From assembly GCF_907163265.1 (NCBI RefSeq), contig NZ_CAJQUM010000001.1, positions 2,046,001 to 2,110,000 on the forward strand: DNA of 64,000 nt, given 5' to 3'. Source of the stretch: Georgfuchsia toluolica (GTDB lineage: Bacteria; Pseudomonadota; Gammaproteobacteria; Burkholderiales; Rhodocyclaceae). Below the pieces are notes generated by a model. That model saw only the letters and a list, made by a program, of their open reading frames with translations, made no database searches and had not been told where the DNA came from. Both the position numbers and the translations under genes were made by a program. Shown here in pieces: positions 8,913 through 17,233 of the stretch (position 1 is its first letter; each line of letters starts with the position of its first letter).

Positions 8913-9740
8913 ATGCGGAAAGCGAAGGCTCAGATGCATCTAATCGGTGTTGCATTTGGTTTATTAATTTTTTATGGGCTTCTGTGTTCCACCGAAGGGC
9001 GCGGGTTTATTGGCAATTTAATAGGCGCTGCTATTATTTTTGGGTTATTGTGGTTCGGGTTTATTTGGTTTTTTGGCTCGTTAGGCACTGACTTAAAAAA
9101 TGCCAAAAAAGCTGCCCTTGCTCCAAAAAGGGATGAAGCCCAAAGAATATCCAGAGAGCTAATCAAACAGCACAATTCCGACTTGCTTAGTAAACGTCGT
9201 CGCTTAGTCATTAATAAAGGCTATGGATTGACAGATAGATCAAAGTGGGATGCTGAAAAATACTTCTTTATTTCAAAAGTACTGAGACCTGCACTAGGCA
9301 GTATCTCAACTGTCATCGAAGATAAGGAATTTAGCGAGTTTATAGACAGTTGTATAGATAGCTTGGTAGCAGTTAGAAAAAGCTCAACACGCTCAGCCCC
9401 TGAGGTCGGGAAGCCTATTGAGTATGAAGACCATTGCGCAAGCCTGTTAGAAAAAGCAGGTTGGAAGGTATCAACAACCAAGGCATCTGGCGATCAGGGC
9501 GCAGATATCATAGCCATGAAAAATGGCTTGACCGTAGTTCTACAATGTAAGCAATACTCGAAGCCAGTGGGAAACGCAGCAGTGCAAGAAGCATTTGCCG
9601 CTAAAGCACACTACAGCGCAGATGATGCGGCAGTGGTAACGGACTCAGGCTACACAAAATCCGCAAATGAACTAGCCCAATCAACTGGAGTCTTGCTGCT
9701 ACATCCTGAAGAACTGTCGGAGCTTATCTTCAAGCTATAG
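8913..9740 (+). CDS. Membrane-anchored Mrr-type restriction endonuclease
   Basis: A 275-residue protein. Two hydrophobic helices (res ~9-25 and ~33-55) are followed by a charged linker and a C-terminal Mrr_cat nuclease domain (res ~170-270). Active-site pieces are visible: E172, D198 in GDQGADIIA and Q211-C-K213 in LQCKQYS, i.e. a PD-(D/E)xK core with the QxK variant usual in Mrr. Mrr enzymes cut DNA carrying foreign methylation; the two-helix anchor is found in a subset. The ATG at 8934 has a better SD (GAAGG) and is an alternative start. It sits between the XRE repressor and the type II R-M pair. Confidence 0.85.
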   Translation: MRKAKAQMHLIGVAFGLLIFYGLLCSTEGRGFIGNLIGAAIIFGLLWFGFIWFFGSLGTDLKNAKKAALAPKRDEAQRISRELIKQHNSDLLSKRRRLVINKGYGLTDRSKWDAEKYFFISKVLRPALGSISTVIEDKEFSEFIDSCIDSLVAVRKSSTRSAPEVGKPIEYEDHCASLLEKAGWKVSTTKASGDQGADIIAMKNGLTVVLQCKQYSKPVGNAAVQEAFAAKAHYSADDAAVVTDSGYTKSANELAQSTGVLLLHPEELSELIFKL

Positions 9741-9899
9741 GCACCGGTTCAAATGGGCCACCAAAACAGTCTGGAAGCTCCTAAATTGCGCGTTGATAGC
9801 GAAGCGGCGAATTATTCTAGAAGTGCCAAGTTAAAGCTGGTAAGTTATAGGCTGATCAAAACAGTAGTTTCCCCATAACTAACCCATTTACCCGACAAT

Positions 9900-10784
9900 A
9901 TGAGCGGCCACGTTCTTGATCTTTTTTCTAGGGTCCCTGTCGAATCAGAAGGTGATAGAGCCGGGAACCGCAATCAATGCGAAGTTATCGTAGGTGACGT
10001 TCGCCAAGTTTTGCGCGGGTTCCCGGATGGTCTATTTAGGACCTGCGTAACATCGCCTCCCTATTGGGGACTTCGCGACTATGGGGTCGGTGGTCAAATC
10101 GGGGCAGAGCCCGACATTACCACCTACATTAAGGACCTTGTAGCAGTATTCCGAGAGGTCCGCCGGACGCTTACCGATGATGGAACTTTTTGGCTAAATA
10201 TTGGTGACAGCTATACAAGCGGCGGTAGAACATGGCGAGGTCCCGACGCGAAGAATAAGGGACGCGCCATGGACTACAGAGCACCTACCCCAGAAGGACT
10301 AAAGCCAAAGGACTTAATTGGAATACCTTGGAGACTAGCCTTCGCTTTACAGGATGATGGATGGTATCTGCGTACTGACATCATTTGGAACAAACCGAAT
10401 TGTCAGCCTGAGAGCGTCAAAGATCGTCCAACGCGATCACACGAATTTGTTTTTCTTTTCTCAAAAAGCGAGAAATATTTTTACAACCACGAAGCCATAA
10501 AAGAACCGGCTTTTGATGCAAAACAAAAATCAAAAAACCGCCGGACAGTTTGGAATATAAATACCGAACCTTATGCGGGCGCACATTTCGCTGTGTACCC
10601 GAGGCAACTTGTTCGCCTTTGTGTGCAGGCGGGTTCGGAGTCAGGCGACAGAGTTCTTGACCCATTTTTGGGGTCAGGAACATCCGGGGTCGTATGCAAC
10701 GAACTTGGCCGTGCATGTACTGGCATTGAGCTTAACGAAGAGTACGCTGAACTAGCCCGCCATCGGCTAATTAGGGGGCGCTAG
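9900..10784 (+). CDS. Site-specific DNA methyltransferase, beta class, probably N4-cytosine
   Basis: A 294-residue AdoMet-dependent methylase. The catalytic motif IV TSPPYWGLRDYG (SPPY at res 52-55) precedes the AdoMet motif I DPFLGSGTS (~254-262), which is the beta-class order. SPPY, rather than DPPY, is usual for N4-cytosine enzymes. Domains and length look complete. It converges on the endonuclease gene with a single base between the two stops, so the pair is read as a type II R-M system. The recognition sequence cannot be read from the protein. Confidence 0.88.
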   Translation: MSGHVLDLFSRVPVESEGDRAGNRNQCEVIVGDVRQVLRGFPDGLFRTCVTSPPYWGLRDYGVGGQIGAEPDITTYIKDLVAVFREVRRTLTDDGTFWLNIGDSYTSGGRTWRGPDAKNKGRAMDYRAPTPEGLKPKDLIGIPWRLAFALQDDGWYLRTDIIWNKPNCQPESVKDRPTRSHEFVFLFSKSEKYFYNHEAIKEPAFDAKQKSKNRRTVWNINTEPYAGAHFAVYPRQLVRLCVQAGSESGDRVLDPFLGSGTSGVVCNELGRACTGIELNEEYAELARHRLIRGR

Positions 10785-10785
10785 G

Positions 10786-11565
10786 TCATTCTTCTTCTGT
10801 GGCTGTTTCTTTATCGCCACTCGCTAGTGTCTTGGACTCGAATTTCCAAGTCGCATGAACCTTGCACAAATTCTTTCGTAATCCTTTAACTTGCAGCTTT
10901 CTTTCGGAACCTGCATCGAAGTACAGGCAATATTTTTCTCTGCCAGTGTCGTCAAACACACGGCAGTACCAAGGAACTGTTTCCTGTCTAGTCTTCTTTG
11001 CGGGCTCCATAGTACCTGTCGCGGCCTCCAACATTAGGGACTTTGGAATTTCTACAAGTTCGTACCAATAGTGGGTACCAGTCTGAAGTAAGCACCGCAA
11101 AGTCAGGATGCGGTCATACCCGCCAAGATGTTCAAGAAATCTGGGTAATTGAATATTTTTGGGGTCCCATGCACCCTTACCCATTTCAAGCCACTTAGAA
11201 ACATGAATTGTGTTTTCTTTGATATTTTTCGCAGCTTCAGTTTTGAGACTTACACGCACGCCGCGTACAAGAAGATCATGCCCCGGATTTGTCGCGCTGT
11301 CGGCAAGCTGGGCCGGGATGTTGGAAAGCTGAAGGGCCTTTTCAAATGCATATTCAAAAGGAGATTTCCCTAAATTCTTTCGACTCATCGAGTGATGAAT
11401 TCGCAGCACGTCGCCAAGGTTTTCCAGCACTAATGGCGTAACAAGGTCTGAGCCTTCTGCGCGGCTAAAGTCATGCGGGCGCTTGAATTGACCCACCATC
11501 GCCCCAATCCACTCAAGCTGGGCGCTGGTCAGCCCTTGAAGATCAATTTCCTTATGATTTTTCAC
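10786..11565 (-). CDS. Putative type II restriction endonuclease (PD-(D/E)xK)
   Basis: A 259-residue soluble protein with a GTG start at 11565 and GAAGG upstream. The likely active site is NPGHDLLVRGVRVSLKTEA (D97 and K108), a PD-(D/E)xK arrangement, followed by IHVSKWLEMGKG and FLEHLGGYDRILTLR. I do not recognise a named enzyme. The call rests on this motif plus its convergent pairing with the methyltransferase, the usual layout of type II R-M pairs. It is the last gene before the right att site. Confidence 0.7.
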   Translation of the reverse strand: MKNHKEIDLQGLTSAQLEWIGAMVGQFKRPHDFSRAEGSDLVTPLVLENLGDVLRIHHSMSRKNLGKSPFEYAFEKALQLSNIPAQLADSATNPGHDLLVRGVRVSLKTEAAKNIKENTIHVSKWLEMGKGAWDPKNIQLPRFLEHLGGYDRILTLRCLLQTGTHYWYELVEIPKSLMLEAATGTMEPAKKTRQETVPWYCRVFDDTGREKYCLYFDAGSERKLQVKGLRKNLCKVHATWKFESKTLASGDKETATEEE

Positions 11566-11792
11566 GCGACACCTTCGTGTTATGGTCTAGGAGTCAGTAC
11601 GTGCGGAGACTAACCGCCAATACGCTGTGTATAGTACTCAAGATGGCAATTAAGAACGGGTAGGTAGAAATAAGGGTTTCCCACCCAAATTCCCACCCAA
11701 ACCGTGAATTGAACGATTTGCTGGGCGGGATAAATGCCAGCATACGGCCTGTTTATGCGGGTTTCAAGCGATTTGGCGACAGAGTTATGTAC
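11566..11792. other. Non-coding right end of the element
   Basis: No supportable gene. It contains the promoter region of the endonuclease, the right arm-type repeat and AT-rich sequence up to the right att core. Confidence 0.6.
11680..11702. repeat. Integrase arm-type site, right
   Basis: CCCACCCAAATTCCCACCC... matches the left site (5147-5169) at 21 of 23 positions and lies about 90 bp inside the right att core, in direct orientation. Confidence 0.6.
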
Positions 11793-11812
11793 TCATCAGC
11801 CAGTAGCGCATG
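11793..11812. repeat. att core, right copy
   Basis: Identical over 20 bases to 5016-5035. On the minus strand it would encode MRYWLM and then reaches a stop two codons later (TAA), so it is a severed copy of the EVE gene start. Directly beyond it come the 6S terminator and gene. Confidence 0.85.
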
Positions 11813-11835
11813 CGAAGTTAGCCGAAGGCTCCAAG

Positions 11836-11865
11836 AAAAAAGCGCTGAAGAAGACTCTTCAGCGC
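11836..11865 (-). terminator. Rho-independent terminator after 6S RNA
   Basis: On the minus strand a 10-bp perfect stem (GCGCTGAAGA / TCTTCAGCGC) with a 4-nt loop is followed by six Ts. It closes the zapA-6S transcript just before the original position of the EVE gene. Confidence 0.9.
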
Positions 11866-11872
11866 CTGCATT

Positions 11873-12058
11873 AAATTCCCCCGCCTGTGCCGTTGGGCCG
11901 CTCTCCTGAACACTGGGTTCAGAGAGGTCGCGTTCCGGCCGCATCAGGTGCGCTCAATAAATGAGCGCTCACAACAGCGGCCTCCATGGGCGGCGACCAA
12001 GTTACTCGGATATTGGCTCAAGGAAATTACGGCCTTGGCGAACACCGCAGGGGAAACC
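11873..12058 (-). ncRNA. ssrS: 6S RNA
   Basis: About 186 nt. The 5' part (TGTTCGCCAAGGCC then CCTTGAGCCAATATC) and 3' part (CCTCTCTGAACCCAGTG then TTCAGGAGAG) line up with the conserved arms of E. coli 6S RNA. The ends TTCCCC and GGGGAA close the terminal stem. 6S RNA mimics an open promoter and holds sigma70-RNA polymerase in stationary phase. It lies 14 bp after the zapA stop, its usual place, and ends before a strong terminator. Exact ends are estimated. Confidence 0.88.
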
Positions 12059-12071
12059 TTGGGAAGCGTTG

Positions 12072-12395
12072 CTAGAACAGGGCGTCCTGTTTCTGTTCGG
12101 CGAGGACGGTATCCAGTCGCGCTTCGATGGCTTTGATTCTACGCCTCGCGACCTCGGCGTCAACTGCCGCCGCCTTGTCGGGCGATTGACGCAGCGCGAG
12201 CAGTTCGTGACTGATGTTGAGCGCCGCCATGACTGCCAGACGTTCGCCGCTGCTTCTGGTAATTTCGGCAATCTCGTTCATCTTGGCGTCGAGGAAACTC
12301 GCCGCTGCGAGCAGGGCTTCACGCTCCTCGGGTGCGCAAGCAACGCGATAGTCCTTGCCCTGCAGTTTGATGTCCAGAGTATTGGTAGCACTCAT
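12072..12395 (-). CDS. zapA: Cell division protein ZapA
   Basis: A 107-residue protein starting SATNTLDIKLQGKDYRVACA, the ZapA N-terminal globular domain, then a C-terminal coiled coil (res ~55-107). ZapA tetramers cross-link FtsZ filaments at midcell. The start at 12395 overlaps the stop of the upstream ZapB-like gene (ATGA), so they are coupled. An upstream in-frame extension exists but overlaps that gene and does not fit the family. Confidence 0.93.
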   Translation of the reverse strand: MSATNTLDIKLQGKDYRVACAPEEREALLAAASFLDAKMNEIAEITRSSGERLAVMAALNISHELLALRQSPDKAAAVDAEVARRRIKAIEARLDTVLAEQKQDALF

Positions 12396-12583
12396 TCGGG
12401 TAGCTTTTCCATCAGGGCTTCGAGCCTTGTGCGGGCCGCTTCGACACGCGACACGAGCGACTGGTTTTGCTGCTCCAATCCGACCATTCGGTCGCGCAAT
12501 ACATGATTCTCGCTGCGCAACTGCCCACACATCGCGAGCACCTGCTCAATCTTCTGTTCGAGGGAGTCGAATTCGTCATTCAT
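12392..12583 (-). CDS. ZapB-like coiled-coil division protein (TIGR02449 type)
   Basis: A 63-residue protein that is coiled coil almost throughout (DEFDSLEQKIEQVLAMCGQL..., then LRDRMVGLEQQNQSL). Length and position before zapA fit the TIGR02449 / ZapB-like family of beta- and gammaproteobacteria. I chose the start at 12583 because translation upstream of it is basic and non-family. It probably helps ZapA organise the Z-ring. Confidence 0.8.
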   Translation of the reverse strand: MNDEFDSLEQKIEQVLAMCGQLRSENHVLRDRMVGLEQQNQSLVSRVEAARTRLEALMEKLPE

Positions 12584-12727
12584 CACCGTGAGTTTGTTTG
12601 AAATCACTATTCCGGTCAAGCAGTAAGCAGTAACTTCAAAAGCGATGCCGAAACAGGCAACTGGCCCCCGAGGTATAATTCGGCGCGCGTTGCAGCAATA
12701 GCAGTAACGCAAGGCGCACGTCCGCGG

Positions 12728-12905
12728 TGCTCGACTGCCATCAGGTTATCGAGTGAAACGGGAAGCCGGTGCGAACAAGGGACCTCCTTGTTCAATTCCG
12801 GCGCTGCCCCCGCAACGGTAAGGAAGTGCGGTGTCATCACAGGCCACTGGGATTCCCCCGGGAAGGCGATGACGCAAGACTTCCGAGCCCGGAGACCGGC
12901 CACGG
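12728..12905 (+). promoter_or_regulatory. Cobalamin (B12) riboswitch
   Basis: All conserved pieces are in order: GAAACGGGAAGCCGGTG near 12755, the B12 box CGCTGCCCCCGCAACGGTAA (12802-12821), GCCACTGGG, GGGAAGGCG and the closing CCCGGAGACCGGCC (12888-12901). It lies about 130 bp before btuB, so adenosylcobalamin should shut off the btuB-btuC-btuD-btuM transcript. A TATAAT-like box (GTATAATTC) at about 12673-12681 is the likely promoter. Confidence 0.95.
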
Positions 12906-13036
12906 ACAACGTACGCAAACGCTGCGGGGAAGCAGCGGCCGGTGTTATCCATCGACGCTGTTCCCTTTTGTGTTTGCCTGTCCATGAACTACCGGTAGCG
13001 GGGACGCTTGCCGGCAAAAGGGAGTTATTCACTCAC

Positions 13037-14860
13037 ATGCAACGCCATCTTAAACATGCCGCTCGCCTGGCAACTGCGACGGCCGCAGTGCTTTCTGTTT
13101 TCAACGCCCAGGCTGCCGATGAAACCATTGGACCCGAAGTGATTGTTACCGCGACACGGGACGCCAGCGCCAAGCCCAATCCCGCCCAGGATGCAACGGT
13201 GATTGACAGAACCAGCATTGAACAATCTGCGGCGCAGTCGGTCGCGGAAATACTGGCCAACCAGGCCGGGATTGAAATTACCGACAATGGCGGCGCCACT
13301 ACCACCACCGGAATATTTATTCGCGGTACCAAATCAGCCCAGAGCGTGGTGTTGATCGACGGCTTTCGTCTGGTCAACCCCACTGACGGCAGAGCGCCGA
13401 TCGAGGGCCTTCCGCTTTCCATGATGGAGCGACTTGAAGTCATTCGTGGCGGCGCGAGCGGTAGTTATGGTTCGGGCGCCATCGGCGGCGCCGTGCAATT
13501 ATTTACCCGCAACCCCAATCAGGCGCCTGCCCTGGCTGCCTCCGTCACTGCGGGGCGCTATGGTACCTATCGCACGGATGCCGGTTACGGCGGCAAGTTT
13601 GGCGATAACTCATTCTACATAGCGCTGGGTGCGGATGGAACCGAAGGCTTTTCCGCAGCAAAGCCTTCGTCGCCGGATTTTGACCCGGACAAGGACGGCT
13701 ACCGTCGTGAAAGCATAATGGCCAATTTCCAGCACGACCTGAGCAATGGCCAGGCCATTCGCTTCAATGCCTTGGCGACGGATGCCAGCACCAAATACGA
13801 TTCGCAATGGGCGCCGAGTCCACCTTCTGTAGATAGTCAGGTCCAGTTGCTCGGTGTCACCTATGACAAGAAGTTCGCGGACATGTGGCGGGCGGAGTTC
13901 AAGCTCGGCGAAACCCGCTACGATTACCAGTTCAAGAATGCCGGATTTGCCTATTCCCCGAATACGGATGATCTTCAGTTCGGCTGGATCAACCACCTGA
14001 CGCTGCCCAGCGGCAAACTGACGCTGGGCCTGGAACGGGAACAGCAGAAGGTCACCGGCACCGGTACCAGCTACCTCAAGAACGAGCGCAACATCAATTC
14101 GGCATTTGCTCAATGGCAGGGCAGCTATGGCGCGCACGAAGTTCAGGCGGCGTTGCGCAACGACCGCTGGACGGATTACAACGGGCAAAGCACCGGCAAT
14201 GTCCTCTATGCCTATGGCGTGGCGCCGGGCTGGAGTCTGACCGGCGCGCTTGCCAAGGCATTCCGTGCGCCGACATTCGATGATCTGTATTTCCCCTGGG
14301 GCAGCAATCCCGCCCTGATGCCGGAAAAATCCCGCTCCGCGGAAGTCGGCGCCCGATACAGGCAAGGCGGCAATGAAGTGCATTTGGTGGCATTCCGCAA
14401 CCGCATCGAAAATGCCATCGAACTGGATGCGTTTTTCACCCCGCAAAACGTGGAGGCGCTCATCAAGGGCTGGACCGCTTCATGGAACCACCTCGACGGC
14501 AACTGGCGCTGGGCCGCGGCATTCACCCATCAGGAGCCGAAGGATCTCGACACCGGCGACCAGCTGGTGCGGCGCGCGCGCAACATCGCCACCGCTTCCG
14601 CCGAGCGCCAGTTCGGCGCCTGGCGCGTCGGCGGCGAGCTGCGTTCGCAGGACGAGCGCTACACGCAGTCGCCCAACACAGACAGCTTCCGCATGGGCGG
14701 CTATGGCCTTGTCAACGCTTACGCCAGCTATATTATTTCGCCAACGCTGACGGTTCAGGCACGGGTGGATAATCTGGCGGACAAGCGTTACGAACTGGTC
14801 AAGGACTACAACACGCCGGGCCGTTCGCTGTTCATGACCCTGCGTTACGCGTCGATGTAG
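13037..14860 (+). CDS. btuB: TonB-dependent cobalamin receptor BtuB
   Basis: A 607-residue outer-membrane protein with a signal peptide (cleavage after FNAQA). A TonB box (PEVIVTATR) and a plug domain follow (res ~45-150, GIFIRGTKSAQSVVLIDGF and VIRGGASGSYGSGAIGGAV), then a 22-strand barrel with many alternating aromatics ending near LFMTLRY. Length fits BtuB. The start at 13037 excludes the riboswitch upstream; GGAG lies 12 bp before it. Riboswitch control and the following btuC/btuD support B12 as substrate. Confidence 0.92.
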   Translation: MQRHLKHAARLATATAAVLSVFNAQAADETIGPEVIVTATRDASAKPNPAQDATVIDRTSIEQSAAQSVAEILANQAGIEITDNGGATTTTGIFIRGTKSAQSVVLIDGFRLVNPTDGRAPIEGLPLSMMERLEVIRGGASGSYGSGAIGGAVQLFTRNPNQAPALAASVTAGRYGTYRTDAGYGGKFGDNSFYIALGADGTEGFSAAKPSSPDFDPDKDGYRRESIMANFQHDLSNGQAIRFNALATDASTKYDSQWAPSPPSVDSQVQLLGVTYDKKFADMWRAEFKLGETRYDYQFKNAGFAYSPNTDDLQFGWINHLTLPSGKLTLGLEREQQKVTGTGTSYLKNERNINSAFAQWQGSYGAHEVQAALRNDRWTDYNGQSTGNVLYAYGVAPGWSLTGALAKAFRAPTFDDLYFPWGSNPALMPEKSRSAEVGARYRQGGNEVHLVAFRNRIENAIELDAFFTPQNVEALIKGWTASWNHLDGNWRWAAAFTHQEPKDLDTGDQLVRRARNIATASAERQFGAWRVGGELRSQDERYTQSPNTDSFRMGGYGLVNAYASYIISPTLTVQARVDNLADKRYELVKDYNTPGRSLFMTLRYASM

Positions 14861-14866
14861 CCCGAC

Positions 14867-15844
14867 ATGCCGACTCGCCGTCGCGCCTTCGCCGTGCTCG
14901 CCTGCCTCGCCGTTGCGGCGCTGGCGAGCCTGCTGCTGGCGCTGGCGGTGGGCAATCTCGCGTTCACTCCCCTCGAGACCCTGCGCGCCACATTTGGCCT
15001 GGATGATGGCATCGCCGGTGAAGTCATTCGCAGGCTGCGCCTGCCGCGCGCACTGGCCGGTTTTGCCTGCGGCGGCCTGCTCGCCCTGGCGGGCGCCTTG
15101 ATGCAGGTGCTGCTGCGTAACCCGCTCGCCGATCCCTATGTGCTCGGCATTTCCGGCGGCGCCGGCGTCGGTGCGCTGCTCGCCATGCTTTTGGGATTGT
15201 CCGCCTTCGGCATCAACGGCTTTGCGCTGGCCGGCGCGTTCGCCGCAATGCTGCTGGTATTTGGCCTCGCCCATGGCGACGGCAGCTGGACCCAGACGCG
15301 GCTGCTGCTCACCGGCGTCATCATCGCCGCCGGCTGCGGCGCACTGATCTCGCTGATGCTTTCCATCGCGCCCGATGCCCAACTGCACGGCATGCTGTTC
15401 TGGTTGATGGGCGATCTCTCGCAGGCCATCGATCCGCTGCCGACGCTGCTGATCCTGGTGCTGGCGCTGGCCGCCGCACTGCCATTTGCGCGCGAACTCA
15501 ACCTGCTCGCGCGCGGCATCGAAGCGGCGCAGGCGCTCGGCGTACCGGTCAGGCGCCTGCGCTTCATTGTTTATTTCCTCGCCTCGCTGGCGACCGCGGC
15601 GGCGGTGACGAGCGCCGGATCGATCGGCTTCGTCGGCCTTGTCGTGCCGCACCTGGTACGGCTCGCGCTGGGCAACGACCAGCGCCTGCTGCTGCCGGCT
15701 TCGGCACTGGCGGGCGGCAGCCTGCTGGTCTGCGCCGACACCTTGGCGCGCGTCGTCATCGCGCCCGAACAATTGCCGGTGGGCGTGCTGACGGCATTGA
15801 TCGGCGTGCCCGTGTTCCTTTTTCTGTTGAACCGGCGCGCATGA
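14867..15844 (+). CDS. btuC: Cobalamin ABC transporter permease BtuC (FecCD family)
   Basis: A 325-residue FecCD permease with about ten helices. Family motifs: RLPRALAGFACGGLLALAGA, then NPLADPYVLGISGGAGVGAL, and the C-terminal GSIGFVGLVVPHLVRLALG that contacts the ATPase. It starts 6 bp after btuB and its stop overlaps the btuD start (ATGA). Riboswitch context indicates B12 rather than siderophore. Confidence 0.92.
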   Translation: MPTRRRAFAVLACLAVAALASLLLALAVGNLAFTPLETLRATFGLDDGIAGEVIRRLRLPRALAGFACGGLLALAGALMQVLLRNPLADPYVLGISGGAGVGALLAMLLGLSAFGINGFALAGAFAAMLLVFGLAHGDGSWTQTRLLLTGVIIAAGCGALISLMLSIAPDAQLHGMLFWLMGDLSQAIDPLPTLLILVLALAAALPFARELNLLARGIEAAQALGVPVRRLRFIVYFLASLATAAAVTSAGSIGFVGLVVPHLVRLALGNDQRLLLPASALAGGSLLVCADTLARVVIAPEQLPVGVLTALIGVPVFLFLLNRRA

Positions 15845-16620
15845 ATACGCCGGATATTTTGCTCGAAGCGCAACAGCTCGCCGTGTCCATCGGCGGTCTG
15901 GAGATATGCCGTTCGCTTGATTTCCAGTTGCGCGCGGGGGAACAGCTGGCGATCCTCGGCCGCAATGGCGTGGGCAAATCGACGCTGCTATCGACGCTGG
16001 CCGGCTTGCGCGCGCCGCATGCGGGAAGGATATTGCTGACGGGCCGGGACATCGCTGCGCTATCGCCGCGCGAAACCGCGCGACAGCGCGGCTGGCTGGG
16101 CCAGCACCACAGCGACCCGTTCGCCGCCAGCGTACTCGACACCGTGCTCACCGGCCGTCATCCGCATTTGGCGCGCTGGGACTGGGAGAGCGCGCACGAT
16201 CTCGACATCGCGCGTGCCGCGATCAAGGCGGTAGGACTTGCCGCGCTCGAACAGCGCAGCACACACAGCCTGTCCGGCGGCGAATGGCAGCGCACCGCAA
16301 TCGCCACCCTGCTCACACAGCAGCCGCGGCTCTACCTGCTCGACGAACCACTGGTGCATCTCGATTTGAATCACCAGGTTGCCGTGCTGGAACTGTTCCG
16401 CACCAAGGCGCGTGCCGAAAACATTGCCGTCGTCATGGTGCTGCACGATCCGGGACTGGCGGCGCGCTATTGCGATCGCGCCCTGCTGCTGTTTGGCGAC
16501 GGGGAGTGGCTGGCCGGCGCCAGCAACGACATCATCACCACGGACAACCTGTCCCGCCTCTACAACCATCCCCTGCGCGAACTGCGCGACGGCGGGCAGC
16601 GCTGGTTTGTTCCCGCTTAA
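15841..16620 (+). CDS. btuD: Cobalamin ABC transporter ATPase BtuD
   Basis: A 259-residue ATPase with Walker A GRNGVGKST (~res 40-48), Q-loop QRGWLGQHH, signature LSGGEWQR and Walker B LYLLDEPLVHLD, plus an H-loop (VMVLHDPG). It powers BtuC-mediated B12 import. The partner binding protein BtuF is not here but at 27935-28840. Confidence 0.92.
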   Translation: MNTPDILLEAQQLAVSIGGLEICRSLDFQLRAGEQLAILGRNGVGKSTLLSTLAGLRAPHAGRILLTGRDIAALSPRETARQRGWLGQHHSDPFAASVLDTVLTGRHPHLARWDWESAHDLDIARAAIKAVGLAALEQRSTHSLSGGEWQRTAIATLLTQQPRLYLLDEPLVHLDLNHQVAVLELFRTKARAENIAVVMVLHDPGLAARYCDRALLLFGDGEWLAGASNDIITTDNLSRLYNHPLRELRDGGQRWFVPA

Positions 16621-16647
16621 CCACCAACCCAAACAGGAGTTATCGCC

Positions 16648-17226
16648 ATGTCAGTCTCAGCACGTCAGCAGTACGCGATCGGCGGCATGCTCGCCTTGTT
16701 GCTTGTCGCAACGCGCGGCCATCATTTCCCCACCTTGCACAACATGCTGCCCAGCGCTTCGGGAGCAGTTTTCTTTCTTGCCGGCATGTATCTTCGACCG
16801 CTTGCCGGATTTGCCCTTTTGTTCGCTCTGGCGGCATGCGTCGATTATGCCGCCATCGTTTGGGGTGGCGTCAGCAGCTTCTGCGTCTCGTCGGCCTACG
16901 CTGCGCTGTTACCTGCGTATGGATCGCTCTGGCTGGCGGGACGGATGTACGCCAATCGCTGCGGGCTTAACTCGATTGCACTGTTGCCGCTGGCAGCGAG
17001 CGTCTTCATTGGAGCCGTGTCGTGCGAACTGATTTCCAGCGGCAGCTTCTACGCGTTTTCGGGCCGCTTTGCCGAACCGACGTGGATCGGTTTTTCAATG
17101 CGCCTTGCGCAATATTTTCCCGCCTCATTGACCTCTTTGGCATTCTGGGTTTCTGCCGTAGCCGCCATACAGACGCTCAGCGTCTTTGTACGTGGTGGCA
17201 ACGGATTGTCTTTGTTTAAGCGATAA
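16648..17226 (+). CDS. btuM: BtuM-type solitary ECF S-component for cobalamin
   Basis: A 192-residue protein with about six hydrophobic helices. It fits the betaproteobacterial BtuM family, which takes up B12 without an ECF energising module. C79 in GGVSSFCVSSAYA occupies the position of the cobalt-coordinating cysteine described for the Thiobacillus BtuM (Cys80). AACAGGAG lies 9 bp upstream of the ATG. It follows btuD by 27 bp and precedes the broken cobO by 7 bp. Assignment rests on size, helices, the Cys motif and context. Confidence 0.75.
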   Translation: MSVSARQQYAIGGMLALLLVATRGHHFPTLHNMLPSASGAVFFLAGMYLRPLAGFALLFALAACVDYAAIVWGGVSSFCVSSAYAALLPAYGSLWLAGRMYANRCGLNSIALLPLAASVFIGAVSCELISSGSFYAFSGRFAEPTWIGFSMRLAQYFPASLTSLAFWVSAVAAIQTLSVFVRGGNGLSLFKR

Positions 17227-17233
17227 AGCAAGC

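Noticed and set aside
9900-11565. Assigning a CCCGGG-type (SmaI-like) specificity to the R-M pair
   Set aside because: The methylase class fits such enzymes, but the recognition site cannot be read from these sequences.
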